DNA of 64,000 bases from Tistlia consotensis USBA 355 (GTDB lineage: Bacteria > Pseudomonadota > Alphaproteobacteria > Kiloniellales > DSM-21159), in assembly GCF_900177295.1 (NCBI RefSeq), contig NZ_FWZX01000002.1:1-64000 (forward strand), in the 5' to 3' direction. The notes under the pieces are model-generated. The model searched no databases, was not told the DNA's origin, and saw nothing but the letters and a program-made list of their open reading frames with translations. Shown here one piece after another: positions 18,520 to 27,706 of the stretch. Made by a program: the position numbers and the translations under genes. Every line of letters begins with the position of its first letter. Positions within the stretch are counted from its first letter, which is position 1.

Positions 18520-19629
18520 CTACTGCAGCCGGTGGCGGAACAGCCAGGCGGCCCCGCTGAGGCTCACCGCCGCGATCACGGCCATCGGCCAGAGGCGCTC
18601 GAGCACGAGGCCGGCGGACAGGCCCTCCAGGAAGGTGCCGCGCACGATGATCAGGAAGTAGCGCATGGGATTGACCAGGGTGAGGTCCTGGATGAGCGGC
18701 GGCATGTTGGCGATCGGCGTCGCGAAGCCCGAGAGGATGACGGCCGGCACGACGAAGAGGAAGGCGCCGAGGATCGCCTGCTGCTGGGTCCGGCAGACCG
18801 ACGAGATCATCAGGCCGATGCCGATCACGGCCAGGATGTAGAGGAAGAGCCCGGCATAGAGCAGGGGCAGGTCGCCGCGCAGCGGCACGCCGAACCAGAA
18901 CACGCCGACGGCGATGATCACCGTGCCTTCGGCCAGGCCGATGACCAGGGCGGGCACGGCCTTTCCGATCAGGATCTCGAAGGGGCGGAAGGGCGTCACC
19001 AGAAGCTGCTCGAAGGTGCCGACCTCGCGCTCGCGGGCGACGGTCAGGGCGGTCACCACCATGGTCACCACCAGCGTCAGCAGGGCGACGATGCCGGGCA
19101 CGATGAACCAGCGGCTCTCGAGGTTCGGGTTGAACCAGGAGCGCACGACCAGATGGGCCGGCGGCGCGATCTCGCCGTGCGCCTTCAGCCAGTCGCTGTT
19201 GAAGTCGGCGACGATGCGGCTCGCGTAGCCCAGGATGATCAGGGCGGTGTTTGATTCCCGGCCGTCGACGATCAGCTGGACGCGGGCCGGCCGGCGGGCC
19301 AGGAGGTCGCGGCTGAAGGTCTGGCCGACATGGATGACCAGGATGGCCCGCTTCGGGTCGATGACCTGCCGGATCTCGGCCTCCCGGGTCAGGCGGGCGA
19401 CGATCTCGAAGGAGGGCGAGCCCTCGAAGCGGGCGATCAGGTCGCGCGCGGCAAGGCCGCCGTCCTCGTCGTAGATCGCGGTCGCGACGTGATTGACGTC
19501 GAAGGTCGCGGCGTAGCCGAAGATCAGCAGCTGGATCAGCGGCGGGCCGATGATCACGGCGCGGCTCCGCCTGTCCTTCCAGACGGCGAGGAACTCCTTG
19601 GCGATCAGCGCGACCAGGCGTGCCCACAT
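18520..19629 (-). CDS. ybhR: ABC-2 type exporter permease (YbhR-like)
   Basis: A 369-residue permease with one N-terminal helix (VIIGPPLIQLLIFGYAATFDV), a large periplasmic loop, and five C-terminal helices, the standard ABC-2 exporter plan. The cytoplasmic coupling segment TVAREREVGTFEQLLVTPFRPFEILIGK is typical. It is the last gene of a four-gene minus-strand operon (ybhG-ybhF-ybhS-ybhR order, as in E. coli), 11 bases after the other permease, with which it would form a heterodimer. E. coli YbhFSR is described as a drug and Na+/Li+ efflux pump; the substrate here is unknown. Confidence 0.9.
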   Translation of the reverse strand: MWARLVALIAKEFLAVWKDRRSRAVIIGPPLIQLLIFGYAATFDVNHVATAIYDEDGGLAARDLIARFEGSPSFEIVARLTREAEIRQVIDPKRAILVIHVGQTFSRDLLARRPARVQLIVDGRESNTALIILGYASRIVADFNSDWLKAHGEIAPPAHLVVRSWFNPNLESRWFIVPGIVALLTLVVTMVVTALTVAREREVGTFEQLLVTPFRPFEILIGKAVPALVIGLAEGTVIIAVGVFWFGVPLRGDLPLLYAGLFLYILAVIGIGLMISSVCRTQQQAILGAFLFVVPAVILSGFATPIANMPPLIQDLTLVNPMRYFLIIVRGTFLEGLSAGLVLERLWPMAVIAAVSLSGAAWLFRHRLQ

Positions 19630-19640
19630 GGCGGCCGGCC

Positions 19641-20777
19641 CTACTCCAGCGACTTGCGCGTCTTGCGCCAGGTGAGGGCCAGGAAGACGGCGGCCATCAC
19701 GGCGAGCGCGGCGGCGTTGGCGAGGACGATCGGCCAGACGGTCCCCGCGAGGAACAGCGTCTGCAGCGAGGATACGAAGTAGCGGGCCGGGATCAGGTGC
19801 GTCAGCAGCTGCACGGCCCTCGGCATGCTGGCGATGTCGAAGATGAAGCCGGACAGGATGAAGGCCGGCAGGAAGGCGACGATGATCGCGACCTGGCCGG
19901 CGACGAACTGGCTCCTGGCCAGGGTCGAGATGAACAGGCCGAGGCCCAGGGCGGCCAGCATGAACAGGGCGGAGACCAGGAAGAGGACGGCGGCGGAGCC
20001 CCGGAACGGCACGCCGAAGACCCAGATGGCCATGGCGGTCGAGAGCGCCATGCCGCCCATGCCGAGCAGGAAATAGGGGATCAGCTTGCCGAGCAGGATC
20101 TCGCCGATCCGCACCGGCGTCACCATGAGCGCCTCCATGGTGCCGCGCTCCCACTCGCGGGCGACGACCAGGGCCGTGAGCAGGGTGCCGATCAGGGTCA
20201 TGATGATGGCGATCAGGCCGGGCACCAGGAAGTTGCGGCTGCGCACCTCGGCGTTGAACCAGACCCGCTGCTCGATGGTCACCGGCGGCGCCAGCGCCCG
20301 GCCCTGGTCCATTGCGTACTGCGCCAGCCACTTCTGCCAGGCGCCCTCCAGGTAGCCGGAGATGATGCGCGCCGTGTTCGCGTCGGTGCCGTTCACGAGC
20401 ACCTGGATCGGCGCGCCGGCGGGCGACCACAGGCGGCGGGCGAAGTCGCCCTTCAGCACCACGATGGCGTCGACCTCGCCGGCCAGGAGGGCCTGCTCGG
20501 CGGCGCGCCGGTCGCGCACCACGGCGGGGGCGAAGTAGCGGGAGCCGACCAGCGAGGCGGCGAAGCTGCCGGTTTCGCTGCCCGGATTCTCGATGACCAG
20601 CGCGATCGGCACGTTCCGGGCGTCCAGGGAGACGCCGTAGCCGAACAGCAGCAGCAGGATCGCCGGCAGGACGAAGGCGATCGAGATGCTGCTCGGGTCG
20701 CGCAGGATCTGCAGCGACTCCTTGCGGACCAGGCCGCGCAGGCGCATCGCGGGGCCGGCGATCGAAGGCCCGGTCAT
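19641..20777 (-). CDS. ybhS: ABC-2 type exporter permease (YbhS-like)
   Basis: A 378-residue permease of the same plan as its neighbour: helix 1 (ISIAFVLPAILLLLFGYGVSL), a periplasmic domain of ~140 residues, then five helices. The coupling stretch VVAREWERGTMEALMVTPVRIGEILLGK is conserved. The ATG at 20777 overlaps the stop of the ATPase gene (ATGA), showing translational coupling. It is the second membrane subunit of the YbhGFSR-type exporter. Length matches E. coli YbhS (377). Confidence 0.9.
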   Translation of the reverse strand: MTGPSIAGPAMRLRGLVRKESLQILRDPSSISIAFVLPAILLLLFGYGVSLDARNVPIALVIENPGSETGSFAASLVGSRYFAPAVVRDRRAAEQALLAGEVDAIVVLKGDFARRLWSPAGAPIQVLVNGTDANTARIISGYLEGAWQKWLAQYAMDQGRALAPPVTIEQRVWFNAEVRSRNFLVPGLIAIIMTLIGTLLTALVVAREWERGTMEALMVTPVRIGEILLGKLIPYFLLGMGGMALSTAMAIWVFGVPFRGSAAVLFLVSALFMLAALGLGLFISTLARSQFVAGQVAIIVAFLPAFILSGFIFDIASMPRAVQLLTHLIPARYFVSSLQTLFLAGTVWPIVLANAAALAVMAAVFLALTWRKTRKSLE

Positions 20778-22597
20778 CGCGGATGCTCCGAGTCGTAGCG
20801 GCCGATCAGGTCGACGAAGGCGTCCTCCAGCGTCGGCTCGGGCAGCTGCGGCGTGGCGTGCGCGGCCTTCAGCTCTTCCGGCGTGCCGGCGGCGACGAGC
20901 TTGCCCCGGTAGATGATGCCGATGCGGTCGCAGTACTCGGCCTCTTCCATGAAGTGGGTCGTCACCAGCACGCTGACGCCGGCCTCCGCCATGGCGTCGA
21001 TCCGCGTCCAAAACTCCCGGCGGACCAGGGGGTCGACGCCCGAGGTCGGCTCGTCGAGGAACAGGACGCCGGGGTCGTGCATGATGGCGCAGGCGAGGGC
21101 CAGCCGTTGCTTGAAGCCGAGCGGCAGCGTCTCGCTGACCGCGTCCCGGTAGGCGAAGAGGCCGAACTCCTCGAGCGCGGCTTCGATCCTCTCCTGCCGC
21201 GCCTTGCCGGTCAGGCCGTAGGCGCTGGCGAAGAAGCGCAGGTTCTGCAGCACGCTCATGTTGCCGTAGAGCGAGAACTTCTGCGCCATGTAGCCGATGT
21301 GGCCGCGCGCGACGGCGGCCGCCCGCCGGAGGTCGATGCCCAGCACCAGGGCGCGGCCGTCGCTCGGCGGCAGCAGGCCGCAGAGCATCTTGAAGGTCGT
21401 GGACTTGCCGGCGCCGTTCGGCCCCAGCAGGCCGAAGATCTCGCCCCGCGCGACCTGGAAGTCGATGCCGTCGACGGCGGTGAAGGATCCGAAGCGGCGG
21501 ATCAGGCCTTCGACGCGGATGACCGCCTCGGGGCGACCCGCCGCCGTCTTGGTGCGGGCCGGGGCCGCGCCGCGTGACGACGGCCCGCCGCGGGCGGGGC
21601 GCCCGGCCGAGGTCGCCGGCTGCTCCTTCATGAGGGCGACGAAGGCGTCCTCGAACAGGGGATCGACGCCCGTCACCCTGGCGCGGCCCGCCTGCAGCGT
21701 CCGGCAGTGGCTCTCCAGGTAGCCGGGCTCCGCCTGCTTCGACAGCAGCACCCGCAGGTCGCGGCCCTTGACCACGGCGTCGACCACCTGCGGCAGGGCG
21801 CGGACCTCGTCGAGCAGGGTGCGCCGCTCCGCTTCCTCCCCGCGCACGGCGAAGGTCCGTCCCTCGAGGCGCGCGCTGAAGCGGCTCGGCGGGCCCGCGG
21901 CCAGCAGCCGCCCCTCGTTCAGCAGCAGCACCTCGTGGCAGCGCTCGGCCTCGTCCAGGTAGGCGGTCGCCCAGAGCACGCTGATGCCCTCGCCGACCAG
22001 CCTGCGCACGATCTCCCAGAGCTCGCGCCGCGATACCGGGTCGACGCCGACGCTGGGCTCGTCGAGCAGCAGCAGCCGGGGCGGCCGGACCAGGGTGCAG
22101 GCCAGGCCGAGCTTCTGCTTCATGCCGCCCGACAGGCGCCCGGCCAGCCGCGTCCGGAAGGGCCCGAGGCCGGTGAAGGCCATCAGGCGCTCGAAGCGCT
22201 CCCGACGCTCGGCGCCGGCCAGGCCCTGCAGGTCGGCGTAGAGCTCCAGGTTCTCGGCGACGCTGAGGTCCTCGTAGAGGCCGAAGCGCTGGGGCATGTA
22301 GCCGACGCTCGCCTGGACCGCCCGGGTCTCGGCGGCGGCATCCAGGCCGAGCACGCGGATCGAGCCGGAATCGGGCGCGAGCAGCCCGGTGACGAGCCGC
22401 ATCAGCGTCGTCTTGCCGGCGCCGTCGGGGCCGACCAGGCCGGTGATGCGGGCGGCGCCGATCTCCGCGGACAGCCCGTCCAGGGCCTCGACCGTCCGCG
22501 ATCCCGCGGCGAAGCGCTTGTGGACGTCCCGCAGCGCGACGACCGGCGCGGCCGCGGCCGGGGCTTCCAGGGCGGCGGCCTCCGGACGCCCGGTCAC
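20774..22597 (-). CDS. ybhF: Tandem ABC ATPase (YbhF-like)
   Basis: A 607-residue protein with two complete nucleotide-binding domains in one chain, as in E. coli YbhF. NBD1 has Walker A GPDGAGKTT, signature LSGGMKQKL and Walker B LLLLDEPSVGVDP. NBD2 has Walker A GPNGAGKST, a degenerate signature LPLGFKQRL and Walker B VLFLDEPTSGVDP. A Gly/Ala/Arg-rich linker of ~35 residues joins them. The GTG start at 22597 overlaps the stop of the HlyD gene (GTGA). It powers the YbhS/YbhR permease pair. The degenerate second signature is also seen in the E. coli protein, so it is a family trait rather than decay. Confidence 0.93.
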   Translation of the reverse strand: MTGRPEAAALEAPAAAAPVVALRDVHKRFAAGSRTVEALDGLSAEIGAARITGLVGPDGAGKTTLMRLVTGLLAPDSGSIRVLGLDAAAETRAVQASVGYMPQRFGLYEDLSVAENLELYADLQGLAGAERRERFERLMAFTGLGPFRTRLAGRLSGGMKQKLGLACTLVRPPRLLLLDEPSVGVDPVSRRELWEIVRRLVGEGISVLWATAYLDEAERCHEVLLLNEGRLLAAGPPSRFSARLEGRTFAVRGEEAERRTLLDEVRALPQVVDAVVKGRDLRVLLSKQAEPGYLESHCRTLQAGRARVTGVDPLFEDAFVALMKEQPATSAGRPARGGPSSRGAAPARTKTAAGRPEAVIRVEGLIRRFGSFTAVDGIDFQVARGEIFGLLGPNGAGKSTTFKMLCGLLPPSDGRALVLGIDLRRAAAVARGHIGYMAQKFSLYGNMSVLQNLRFFASAYGLTGKARQERIEAALEEFGLFAYRDAVSETLPLGFKQRLALACAIMHDPGVLFLDEPTSGVDPLVRREFWTRIDAMAEAGVSVLVTTHFMEEAEYCDRIGIIYRGKLVAAGTPEELKAAHATPQLPEPTLEDAFVDLIGRYDSEHPR

Positions 22598-23631
22598 TGC
22601 GCGGCCGAAGGGTCCGTCGGGCCGGCGCCCGGTCCGGTCGCCAGCCGAACGGTGACGGGCATGCCCTGGCGCAGGCCCTCGTCCGGGTTCTCGACGTAGA
22701 CCCGCAGCCGATAGACCAGGCTGGTGCGGACCTCGGGGGTCTCGACGGTCTTGGGGGTGAACTCGGCCACCGGCGAGATGAAGCCGACCCAGCCCTGGTA
22801 GGGCTTGCCCGGCGCCGTGTCGCTGGTGACCAGCGCCTTCGTGCCGGGGTGGATCCGGCCGAGGTCGGGCTCGGAGACGTAGGTGCGGACCCAGACCGGG
22901 TCGGCGAGCGCGATCGTGTAGACCGGCGCCTGGGCCAGCACGACGGCGCCGGGCTCGACCGCCCGGGTCGTGACCACGCCGGCTTCCTTGGCGAAGAGGT
23001 TGGTGTGGTCGAGTCGCCGCCGGGCGAGGGTCAGCTCGGCCTCGGTCGCCTGGACCTGCGCCCGGGCCTCGGTGATGTATTCCTCGCGGGGGCCCTGGAT
23101 CGCCAGCGACAGCCGCTGATTGGCGGCGTTCAGCTGGGCCTCCAGGCTGGTGACCCGGGTCCGGTCCTCGTCGAGCTTCTGCTGGGTGGCGAAGCTGCTC
23201 GTCGCCAGCTTCTCGGTCCGCTGGAGGTTCGCGCGGGCATCCTGCAGCTCGGCCTCGATGGCCTGGACGTTCGCCCGGGCCTCCTTGATGTCCTCGGGGC
23301 GGCTGCCGGCCAGGAGCCGGTCCAGGACGGCCCGTTCCGCGCTGAGCCGGGCCTTCGCGGCCTCGAATTCGGCGTCGTAGATGTCGGTCTCGAGCGTCGC
23401 CAGCAGCTGCCCGCGCTGGACCCGGTCGCCCTCCTCGACGAGCATCCTGTCGACCCGCCCGGCGACGTTGAAGGCCAGGTCGGCCTCGCGGATGTCGATG
23501 TTGCCGTAGAGCACGAGGGCGCCGTTCGCGGCTTCCTCGTCCAGCCATCTCGGATAGGACAGGATGCCGGCGCCCGCCAGGGCCGCGATCACCGCCGCCA
23601 GAACGATCAGCCGCTTGCGCCGTCCGGCCAT
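22594..23631 (-). CDS. ybhG: HlyD-family periplasmic adaptor (YbhG-like)
   Basis: A 345-residue membrane-fusion protein. It begins with MAGRRKRLIVLAAVIAALAG, an N-terminal membrane anchor. A split lipoyl domain follows (GNIDIREADLAFNVAGRVDRMLVEEGDRV ... VVTTRAVEPGAVV), with a long coiled-coil hairpin between (~residues 80-210) and a beta-barrel near the end. The adaptor links the inner-membrane ABC pump to the outer membrane. The ATG at 23631 is preferred over an upstream in-frame ATG because the anchor begins at once. It is the first gene of the operon; the 149-base gap upstream contains no clear promoter I can define. Confidence 0.92.
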   Translation of the reverse strand: MAGRRKRLIVLAAVIAALAGAGILSYPRWLDEEAANGALVLYGNIDIREADLAFNVAGRVDRMLVEEGDRVQRGQLLATLETDIYDAEFEAAKARLSAERAVLDRLLAGSRPEDIKEARANVQAIEAELQDARANLQRTEKLATSSFATQQKLDEDRTRVTSLEAQLNAANQRLSLAIQGPREEYITEARAQVQATEAELTLARRRLDHTNLFAKEAGVVTTRAVEPGAVVLAQAPVYTIALADPVWVRTYVSEPDLGRIHPGTKALVTSDTAPGKPYQGWVGFISPVAEFTPKTVETPEVRTSLVYRLRVYVENPDEGLRQGMPVTVRLATGPGAGPTDPSAAQ

Positions 23632-23780
23632 CGCGTTCGCCTTCCGCTCCCCGGATCCCGCCACCCCGAGCGGCAGGCCGCGGCCCACCGGTCCGGACCC
23701 TCAGCTCGGGACCCCGGATCCTGCCAGCCTTTCGCTCCCCCGGAATTGATCGAGCGCAGGGGCGTCTGTGCGCGCCCGCC

Positions 23781-24419
23781 TCACTTGCGCGCGGTCAGGC
23801 CGATCACGGCGGACTTGCCGCTGTGGGCGTCGCCCTCGTGGAGCTCGCGCTCCTCCTCGACGATGGCCACGTCCTTCATGTCGCCGAAGGCCGCCTCGAG
23901 CAGCGCGCGGGTGTAGAGGTTCTCCAGGGTCTTCGGGCCGCCGGTGCCGTACTCCAGCTGCTTCGGCGTGTAGCCCTGCAGGATCAGCAGGCCGCCGGGC
24001 TTGAGCGTCCGCCTGATGCCGGCCCACTTGGCGGCGCGCTGCTCCGGGCCGCTGAACTGGGTGAAGATGTCGGCGACCAGATCGAAGGCCTCCGGCGGAT
24101 AGTCCCAGGCGTGGACGTCGGCCTCGACGATCTCGAGCGCGACCCCCGCCTCGCGGGCCAGGGCGGCCGCCTTCTTCTGGGCTGTCGGGGCGAAGTCGAG
24201 CGAGACGACCTCGAGGCCCTGCCTGGCCAGCCAGACGCCGTTGCGCGCCTCGCCGTCGGCGACCGCCAGGGCGCGGCCGCGCTTCGGCAGCAGGTCGCGG
24301 CAGGAGGCGAGGAAGGCGTTCGGCTCGCGGCCGAACAGGTAGTCGGGACTGCCGTAGCGCTCTTCCCAGCGTGCCTTCTCCGCTCCGCCGCCGCCCCTCC
24401 CGTCGCCGCCGTCCGTCAT
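23781..24419 (-). CDS. Class I SAM-dependent methyltransferase (TehB-like)
   Basis: A 212-residue soluble protein. It begins with WEERYGSPDYLFGREPNAFL, a motif typical of TehB/tellurite-resistance-like methyltransferases. The SAM-binding region follows as ALAVADGEARNGVWLARQG, then VSLDFAPTAQKKAAALA and later FDLVADIFTQF. The ATG at 24419 has a good AGGAGA ribosome site (24425-24430 region on the complement); the frame continues upstream without family sequence. It stands alone, divergent from the PAS gene and 149 bases before ybhG. It probably methylates a small or metalloid substrate; which one cannot be told. Confidence 0.85.
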   Translation of the reverse strand: MTDGGDGRGGGGAEKARWEERYGSPDYLFGREPNAFLASCRDLLPKRGRALAVADGEARNGVWLARQGLEVVSLDFAPTAQKKAAALAREAGVALEIVEADVHAWDYPPEAFDLVADIFTQFSGPEQRAAKWAGIRRTLKPGGLLILQGYTPKQLEYGTGGPKTLENLYTRALLEAAFGDMKDVAIVEEERELHEGDAHSGKSAVIGLTARK

Positions 24420-24627
24420 GCCCTGTCTCCTGCGCTGTCGAGCTGCCGGTCGCACTATGGCCCGGGGCCCGGCCGAAGGAGAAGACCCGTCGGCCGGGCT
24501 GCGGCATCGGCGCGCCGCCGGAAGGGGGAATCGGTTCGCATGCCGGAGGTTGTATCGGGACGGTGCATTTGATCCACTGCCGGGCGTGGCGCTAGACTTG
24601 CCGCCCTTGCTGCAACCACGATGATCG

Positions 24628-25110
24628 ATGACCGAGTTCGAGCTGCCGCCCGAGGCTATCGACGACATGCGTTGGGCGCTGGCCTACTGGCGTGCCCAGA
24701 AGGACGGGCATGCGCTGCCCGAGAAGCGCCTGTTCGACGTCACCGACTTTCCGCCGCGCCTGCTGCCGATGCTGTTCCTGCTGGAGCGCATCGAGGCGGA
24801 CGAGGACTACGTCGTGCGCCTGGCCGGCACCGCCTACCGGGAGATCTACGGCCGCGAGATCACCGGCCTGCCGGTCAACAACCTGCTGCCGCACTCCGAC
24901 GCCGGCGGCAACCTCAGGGTCGACCTCGACCGCGCGCTGACCACCGGCAAGCCGATCTTCGTCGACAGCCTGCTGACCTGGCCGCCGACCGGCACCCGCG
25001 TGCCCTATCAGCGCCTGCTGCTGCCGTACAGCGGCGAGCCGGACGGCCCGGTGCGCTTCTTCCTGGGCGTCGCCCGCATCACCGATCCCAAGGTCGCGCT
25101 GAGGACCTAG
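24628..25110 (+). CDS. PAS-domain protein (PAS_5 type)
   Basis: A 160-residue single-domain protein. It has LLPMLFLLERIEADEDYVVRLAGTAYREIYGREITGLPV followed by a PYQRLLLPYSG segment, the layout of the alphaproteobacterial PAS_5 family. No kinase, cyclase or output domain is attached, so it may act as a stand-alone sensor or interaction partner. No membrane segment. It converges with the S24 repressor gene, 17 bases away. Function unknown. Confidence 0.8.
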   Translation: MTEFELPPEAIDDMRWALAYWRAQKDGHALPEKRLFDVTDFPPRLLPMLFLLERIEADEDYVVRLAGTAYREIYGREITGLPVNNLLPHSDAGGNLRVDLDRALTTGKPIFVDSLLTWPPTGTRVPYQRLLLPYSGEPDGPVRFFLGVARITDPKVALRT

Positions 25111-25127
25111 GGACCGGCCCTCCCGCC

Positions 25128-25811
25128 CTAGCCGCCGTAGTAGACGCCGACGACCAGGTGCAGGCCGACGACCAGGCCGCGCTCCAGCTCGAACTCGCCG
25201 GGCGGGTTGAGCTGGCGCAGGCGCACCCGGGCCTCGTCGAGCGCGACCAGCTCCTTGACGTAGGCGGCATGCTGGCTTTCGTCGGAGGCGCGGATCACCA
25301 GCACGTCCTGGCCGCGCTTGACCGGGCGCTGCGGATGGACCAGCAGCAGGTCGCCCTGGCGGTAGCGCGGCTCCATCGAGTCGTTGACCACGTACATGGC
25401 GAAGGCGCTCGGCACGCCGGCCAGCGGCGCCGGCCGCTCGATCCACTCGATCGGCTCGTAGCTGACCATCATGCCCTCGGGGCCGCCCTGGGCGCTGGCG
25501 TAGACCGGCAGGTCGCGCGCGCCGAAGCTGGCCGCCGCGGCCGCCGTCGCGTTTGGCAGCGGCGGCGCCGCTGCGGCGAGCGCCGCGGCCGCCGCGCGGG
25601 CGCCGGCCGCCGGCTCCAGCCGGCCGTCGAGCAGGGCCTCCGGGTCGGCGCCCATCTCGCGCGCCAGGCGGACAAGATATCTAGGCGTCCTGGTCTCGCC
25701 CGATTCGAGCTGCTGGATCGCCTGCTGCGACACGCCGACCAGCTTCGCCAGCTGCGGCTGAGACAGGCGGCGCTCCTGGCGCCAGAGGCGGACGATCGCG
25801 GCGAGGGACAT
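25128..25811 (-). CDS. HTH transcriptional regulator with S24 peptidase-like domain
   Basis: A 227-residue repressor. Residues ~5-60 are an XRE helix-turn-helix (RRLSQPQLAKLVGVSQQAIQQLESGE). An Ala-rich linker of ~45 residues follows, then a LexA/CI-type S24 domain with the serine motif VVNDSMEPRYRQGD and the lysine in AAYVKELV, so the Ser/Lys dyad for self-cleavage seems present. No phage genes lie nearby, so it is probably a chromosomal stress regulator rather than a prophage repressor. An A/T-rich stretch upstream (25830-25870) may contain its promoter. Targets unknown. Confidence 0.88.
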   Translation of the reverse strand: MSLAAIVRLWRQERRLSQPQLAKLVGVSQQAIQQLESGETRTPRYLVRLAREMGADPEALLDGRLEPAAGARAAAAALAAAAPPLPNATAAAAASFGARDLPVYASAQGGPEGMMVSYEPIEWIERPAPLAGVPSAFAMYVVNDSMEPRYRQGDLLLVHPQRPVKRGQDVLVIRASDESQHAAYVKELVALDEARVRLRQLNPPGEFELERGLVVGLHLVVGVYYGG

Positions 25812-25887
25812 GTCCGGACACTAACAAGAACGCATTAACAAGAAAATACTATCAAGCGGCAACAAGTCTAGTTGTTCGTGCCGCTGC

Positions 25888-26574
25888 TCAGTTCGAGCTG
25901 GAATCGCTGCTGCCGAACAGCACGGTGTTGAAGCGCGAGACGACCAGCACGACGCCGACGATGCCGGCGACGTAGATGCCGTAGCGCTGGACGAAGTTCT
26001 CGCCGGGCTCGGCGCGGTTCGCGGCCTCGACGTTGGCGAGGTCGGCGGCGTCGAGGAAGTCGACGATGCGCGCCGCCTGCTCGCGGTAGGCCGGGGTGGC
26101 GACGTCCTGGTCGGTGGTCTTGCCCTCGCTGAGGTTGCGGAAGGCGGAGGCGGCGGCCAGCGGGTGGACCTGGTCGATCCAGCCGATGCGCGCCAGGAAG
26201 AAGCGGGCGCGGTCGGCGGTATCCTGGTCGCCCTGGCGCTCGGCGGTCTCGGCCAGCCCCTGCCAGGCCGACTTGAGCACCGGCCATTCCCGGATCGCGA
26301 ACTCGAAGCGGCCGCGCGCCTCGGTCAGGTCGCCGCGCTGCAGGGCCTCGCCGCCGACCCGTACCTGCGCCTCCGCGTCCGGGTAGTCGTAGCCCTGGGC
26401 GAGCTGCTCGGCCGGCGTTTCCTTGCCGTCGGCCTTGGCCGCGGCCGGCTGGGCCGCCTGCGGGGCAGGGGCCGTCGAGCTCGCCTGGGGACCGCCCGCG
26501 CTGGTGCAGGCCGTCAGCGGCATCAGCACGGACAGGGCCAGGGCCAGGGCTCTGGATGGCGCGGAGAGGGCCAA
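25888..26574 (-). CDS. TPR-containing lipoprotein
   Basis: A 228-residue protein beginning at a TTG (26574) preceded by GGGAG. The signal peptide ends in the lipobox LTAC (LMPLTACTSAGG), so it should be lipidated and exported. A Pro/Ala-rich linker is followed by helical repeats (EAQVRVGGEALQRGDLTEARGRFEFAI; AWQGLAETAERQGDQDTADRARFFL) resembling TPRs, and a C-terminal hydrophobic segment (YGIYVAGIVGVVLVVSRF). The second membrane-like segment in a lipoprotein is unusual. It is divergent from fliC, 246 bases apart. TadD/PilF-like scaffolding is possible, but the function is not known. Confidence 0.75.
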   Translation of the reverse strand: MALSAPSRALALALSVLMPLTACTSAGGPQASSTAPAPQAAQPAAAKADGKETPAEQLAQGYDYPDAEAQVRVGGEALQRGDLTEARGRFEFAIREWPVLKSAWQGLAETAERQGDQDTADRARFFLARIGWIDQVHPLAAASAFRNLSEGKTTDQDVATPAYREQAARIVDFLDAADLANVEAANRAEPGENFVQRYGIYVAGIVGVVLVVSRFNTVLFGSSDSSSN

Positions 26575-26675
26575 GCAACTGCTCCCAAGGATATGTCTAC
26601 CGCTTATCCCGTGGGGCGGGCGGCAGGGTCAAGTCGGCGAAGCCCTCGTTCGGCGGGCCGCGGCCTGCGCCGCCC

Positions 26676-26723
26676 GAAAAAAAATGCCGCCGGCCGCGCC
26701 AGGTTTCGCCGGGCCGCCCGTGA
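26676..26723 (+). promoter_or_regulatory. Conserved flagellar upstream module before fliC
   Basis: GA8T is followed after 10 bases by GCGCCAGGTTTCG, five variable bases, then CCGCCCGTGA. The same blocks in the same order occur upstream of flgD (31866-31914). It lies ~98 bases before the flagellin ATG. It fits neither the sigma-54 GG-N10-GC pattern nor the usual sigma-28 pattern, so the sigma factor is undetermined. Confidence 0.55.
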
Positions 26724-26820
26724 GGACCAGGGAGCGCCTTTCGGGACGGCGCTCGCAAGCAGGGGCCGGCAGGTAGGCCGCCCCTCCGTCGACCCGACGA
26801 TCCATGAAGGAGCGCACGCC

Positions 26821-27645
26821 ATGACTTCGATCCTGACCAACATGGCCGCCACCCTGGCGGTCAACAACCTGAACAGCGCCTCGAGCCAGGCTTCCTCGGT
26901 GCTCGAGGCGATGTCGAGCGGCAAGAAGATCAACAGCGCGTCGGACGACGCCTCGGGTCTGGCCGTCTATACCACGATGAGCACCGACGAGGCGGCCTGG
27001 AACCAGGCCGCGGACAACGCCGACGTCGCCCAGGCGATCCTGGAGACCGCCGACGGCGGCCTGTCCGAGACGACCGACGTGCTGAACCGCATGTACGAGA
27101 TCGCCTCCCAGGCCTCCTCGGGCTCGGTCACCGACACCCAGAGGGCCTATCTCGACGACGAGTTCTCGCAGCTGGTGACCCAGCTCGATTCCATCGTCGG
27201 CTCGACCAGCTACTCCGGGCAGTCGCTGCTCGACGGGTCCTACAACTCGAGCTTCCTGGTCTCGGCCAACGCGTCCGACGCCAACTCGACGATCGACGTG
27301 ACGATCGGCCAGGCCTACGACTCGACGGGTCTCGCCCTCGGCTCCTCGACCGTCGCGACCTCGACCGACGCCTCGACCGCCCTGACCGCGATCTCGGCGG
27401 CCATCGACACGGTCTCGGCGGGGCGCGCCAACGTCGGCGCGATGATGTCGCGCTTCGACTACGCCAGCGGCGTCATCTCGACCTCGACCGAGAACCTGCA
27501 GTCGGCGATGAGCGTCTACATGGACGCCGACGTGGCCGACCTGAGCGCCCAGCAGACCCAGCTCGGCGTCAAGATGGACTCGGCGATCCAGGCCCTCTCG
27601 GTGGCCAACACCAACATCGAGAAGATCAGCCGCCTGCTGCGCTAG
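26821..27645 (+). CDS. fliC: Flagellin (short type)
   Basis: A 274-residue flagellin. The N-terminal D0/D1 region reads ILTNMAATLAVNNLNSASSQ...SSGKKINSASDDASGLAV, and the C-terminal region ends SVANTNIEKISRLLR with QLGVKMDSAIQAL before it. The variable D2/D3 domains are almost absent, giving a minimal filament subunit. The protein is exported unfolded by the flagellar secretion system and polymerises into the filament. The ATG is preceded by AAGGAGCGC. A GC-rich hairpin (27654-27685) separates it from fliD and could limit read-through from the highly expressed flagellin gene. Confidence 0.95.
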   Translation: MTSILTNMAATLAVNNLNSASSQASSVLEAMSSGKKINSASDDASGLAVYTTMSTDEAAWNQAADNADVAQAILETADGGLSETTDVLNRMYEIASQASSGSVTDTQRAYLDDEFSQLVTQLDSIVGSTSYSGQSLLDGSYNSSFLVSANASDANSTIDVTIGQAYDSTGLALGSSTVATSTDASTALTAISAAIDTVSAGRANVGAMMSRFDYASGVISTSTENLQSAMSVYMDADVADLSAQQTQLGVKMDSAIQALSVANTNIEKISRLLR

Positions 27646-27653
27646 GCGATCCG

Positions 27654-27685
27654 GGCGCCGGCCGGCGTCTCGGCGCCGGCCGGCG
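27654..27685 (+). terminator. GC-rich hairpin between fliC and fliD
   Basis: Two exact 14-base copies of GGCGCCGGCCGGCG separated by TCTC. Each contains the palindrome CGCCGGCCGGCG, so the two copies can pair in a 12-base stem with loop TCTCGG. No T-tract follows, so it may attenuate rather than fully terminate transcription or protect the fliC mRNA 3' end. Confidence 0.5.
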
Positions 27686-27706
27686 GTTCGCGGGGAACGA
27701 GCGGCC

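Noticed and set aside
25128-25811. Prophage repressor
   Set aside because: Has HTH plus S24 domains like CI, but no phage gene lies near, and neighbours are ordinary chromosomal genes.
26676-26723. Sigma-54 promoter for fliC
   Set aside because: GG-N10-GC spacing fails in both copies on both strands.
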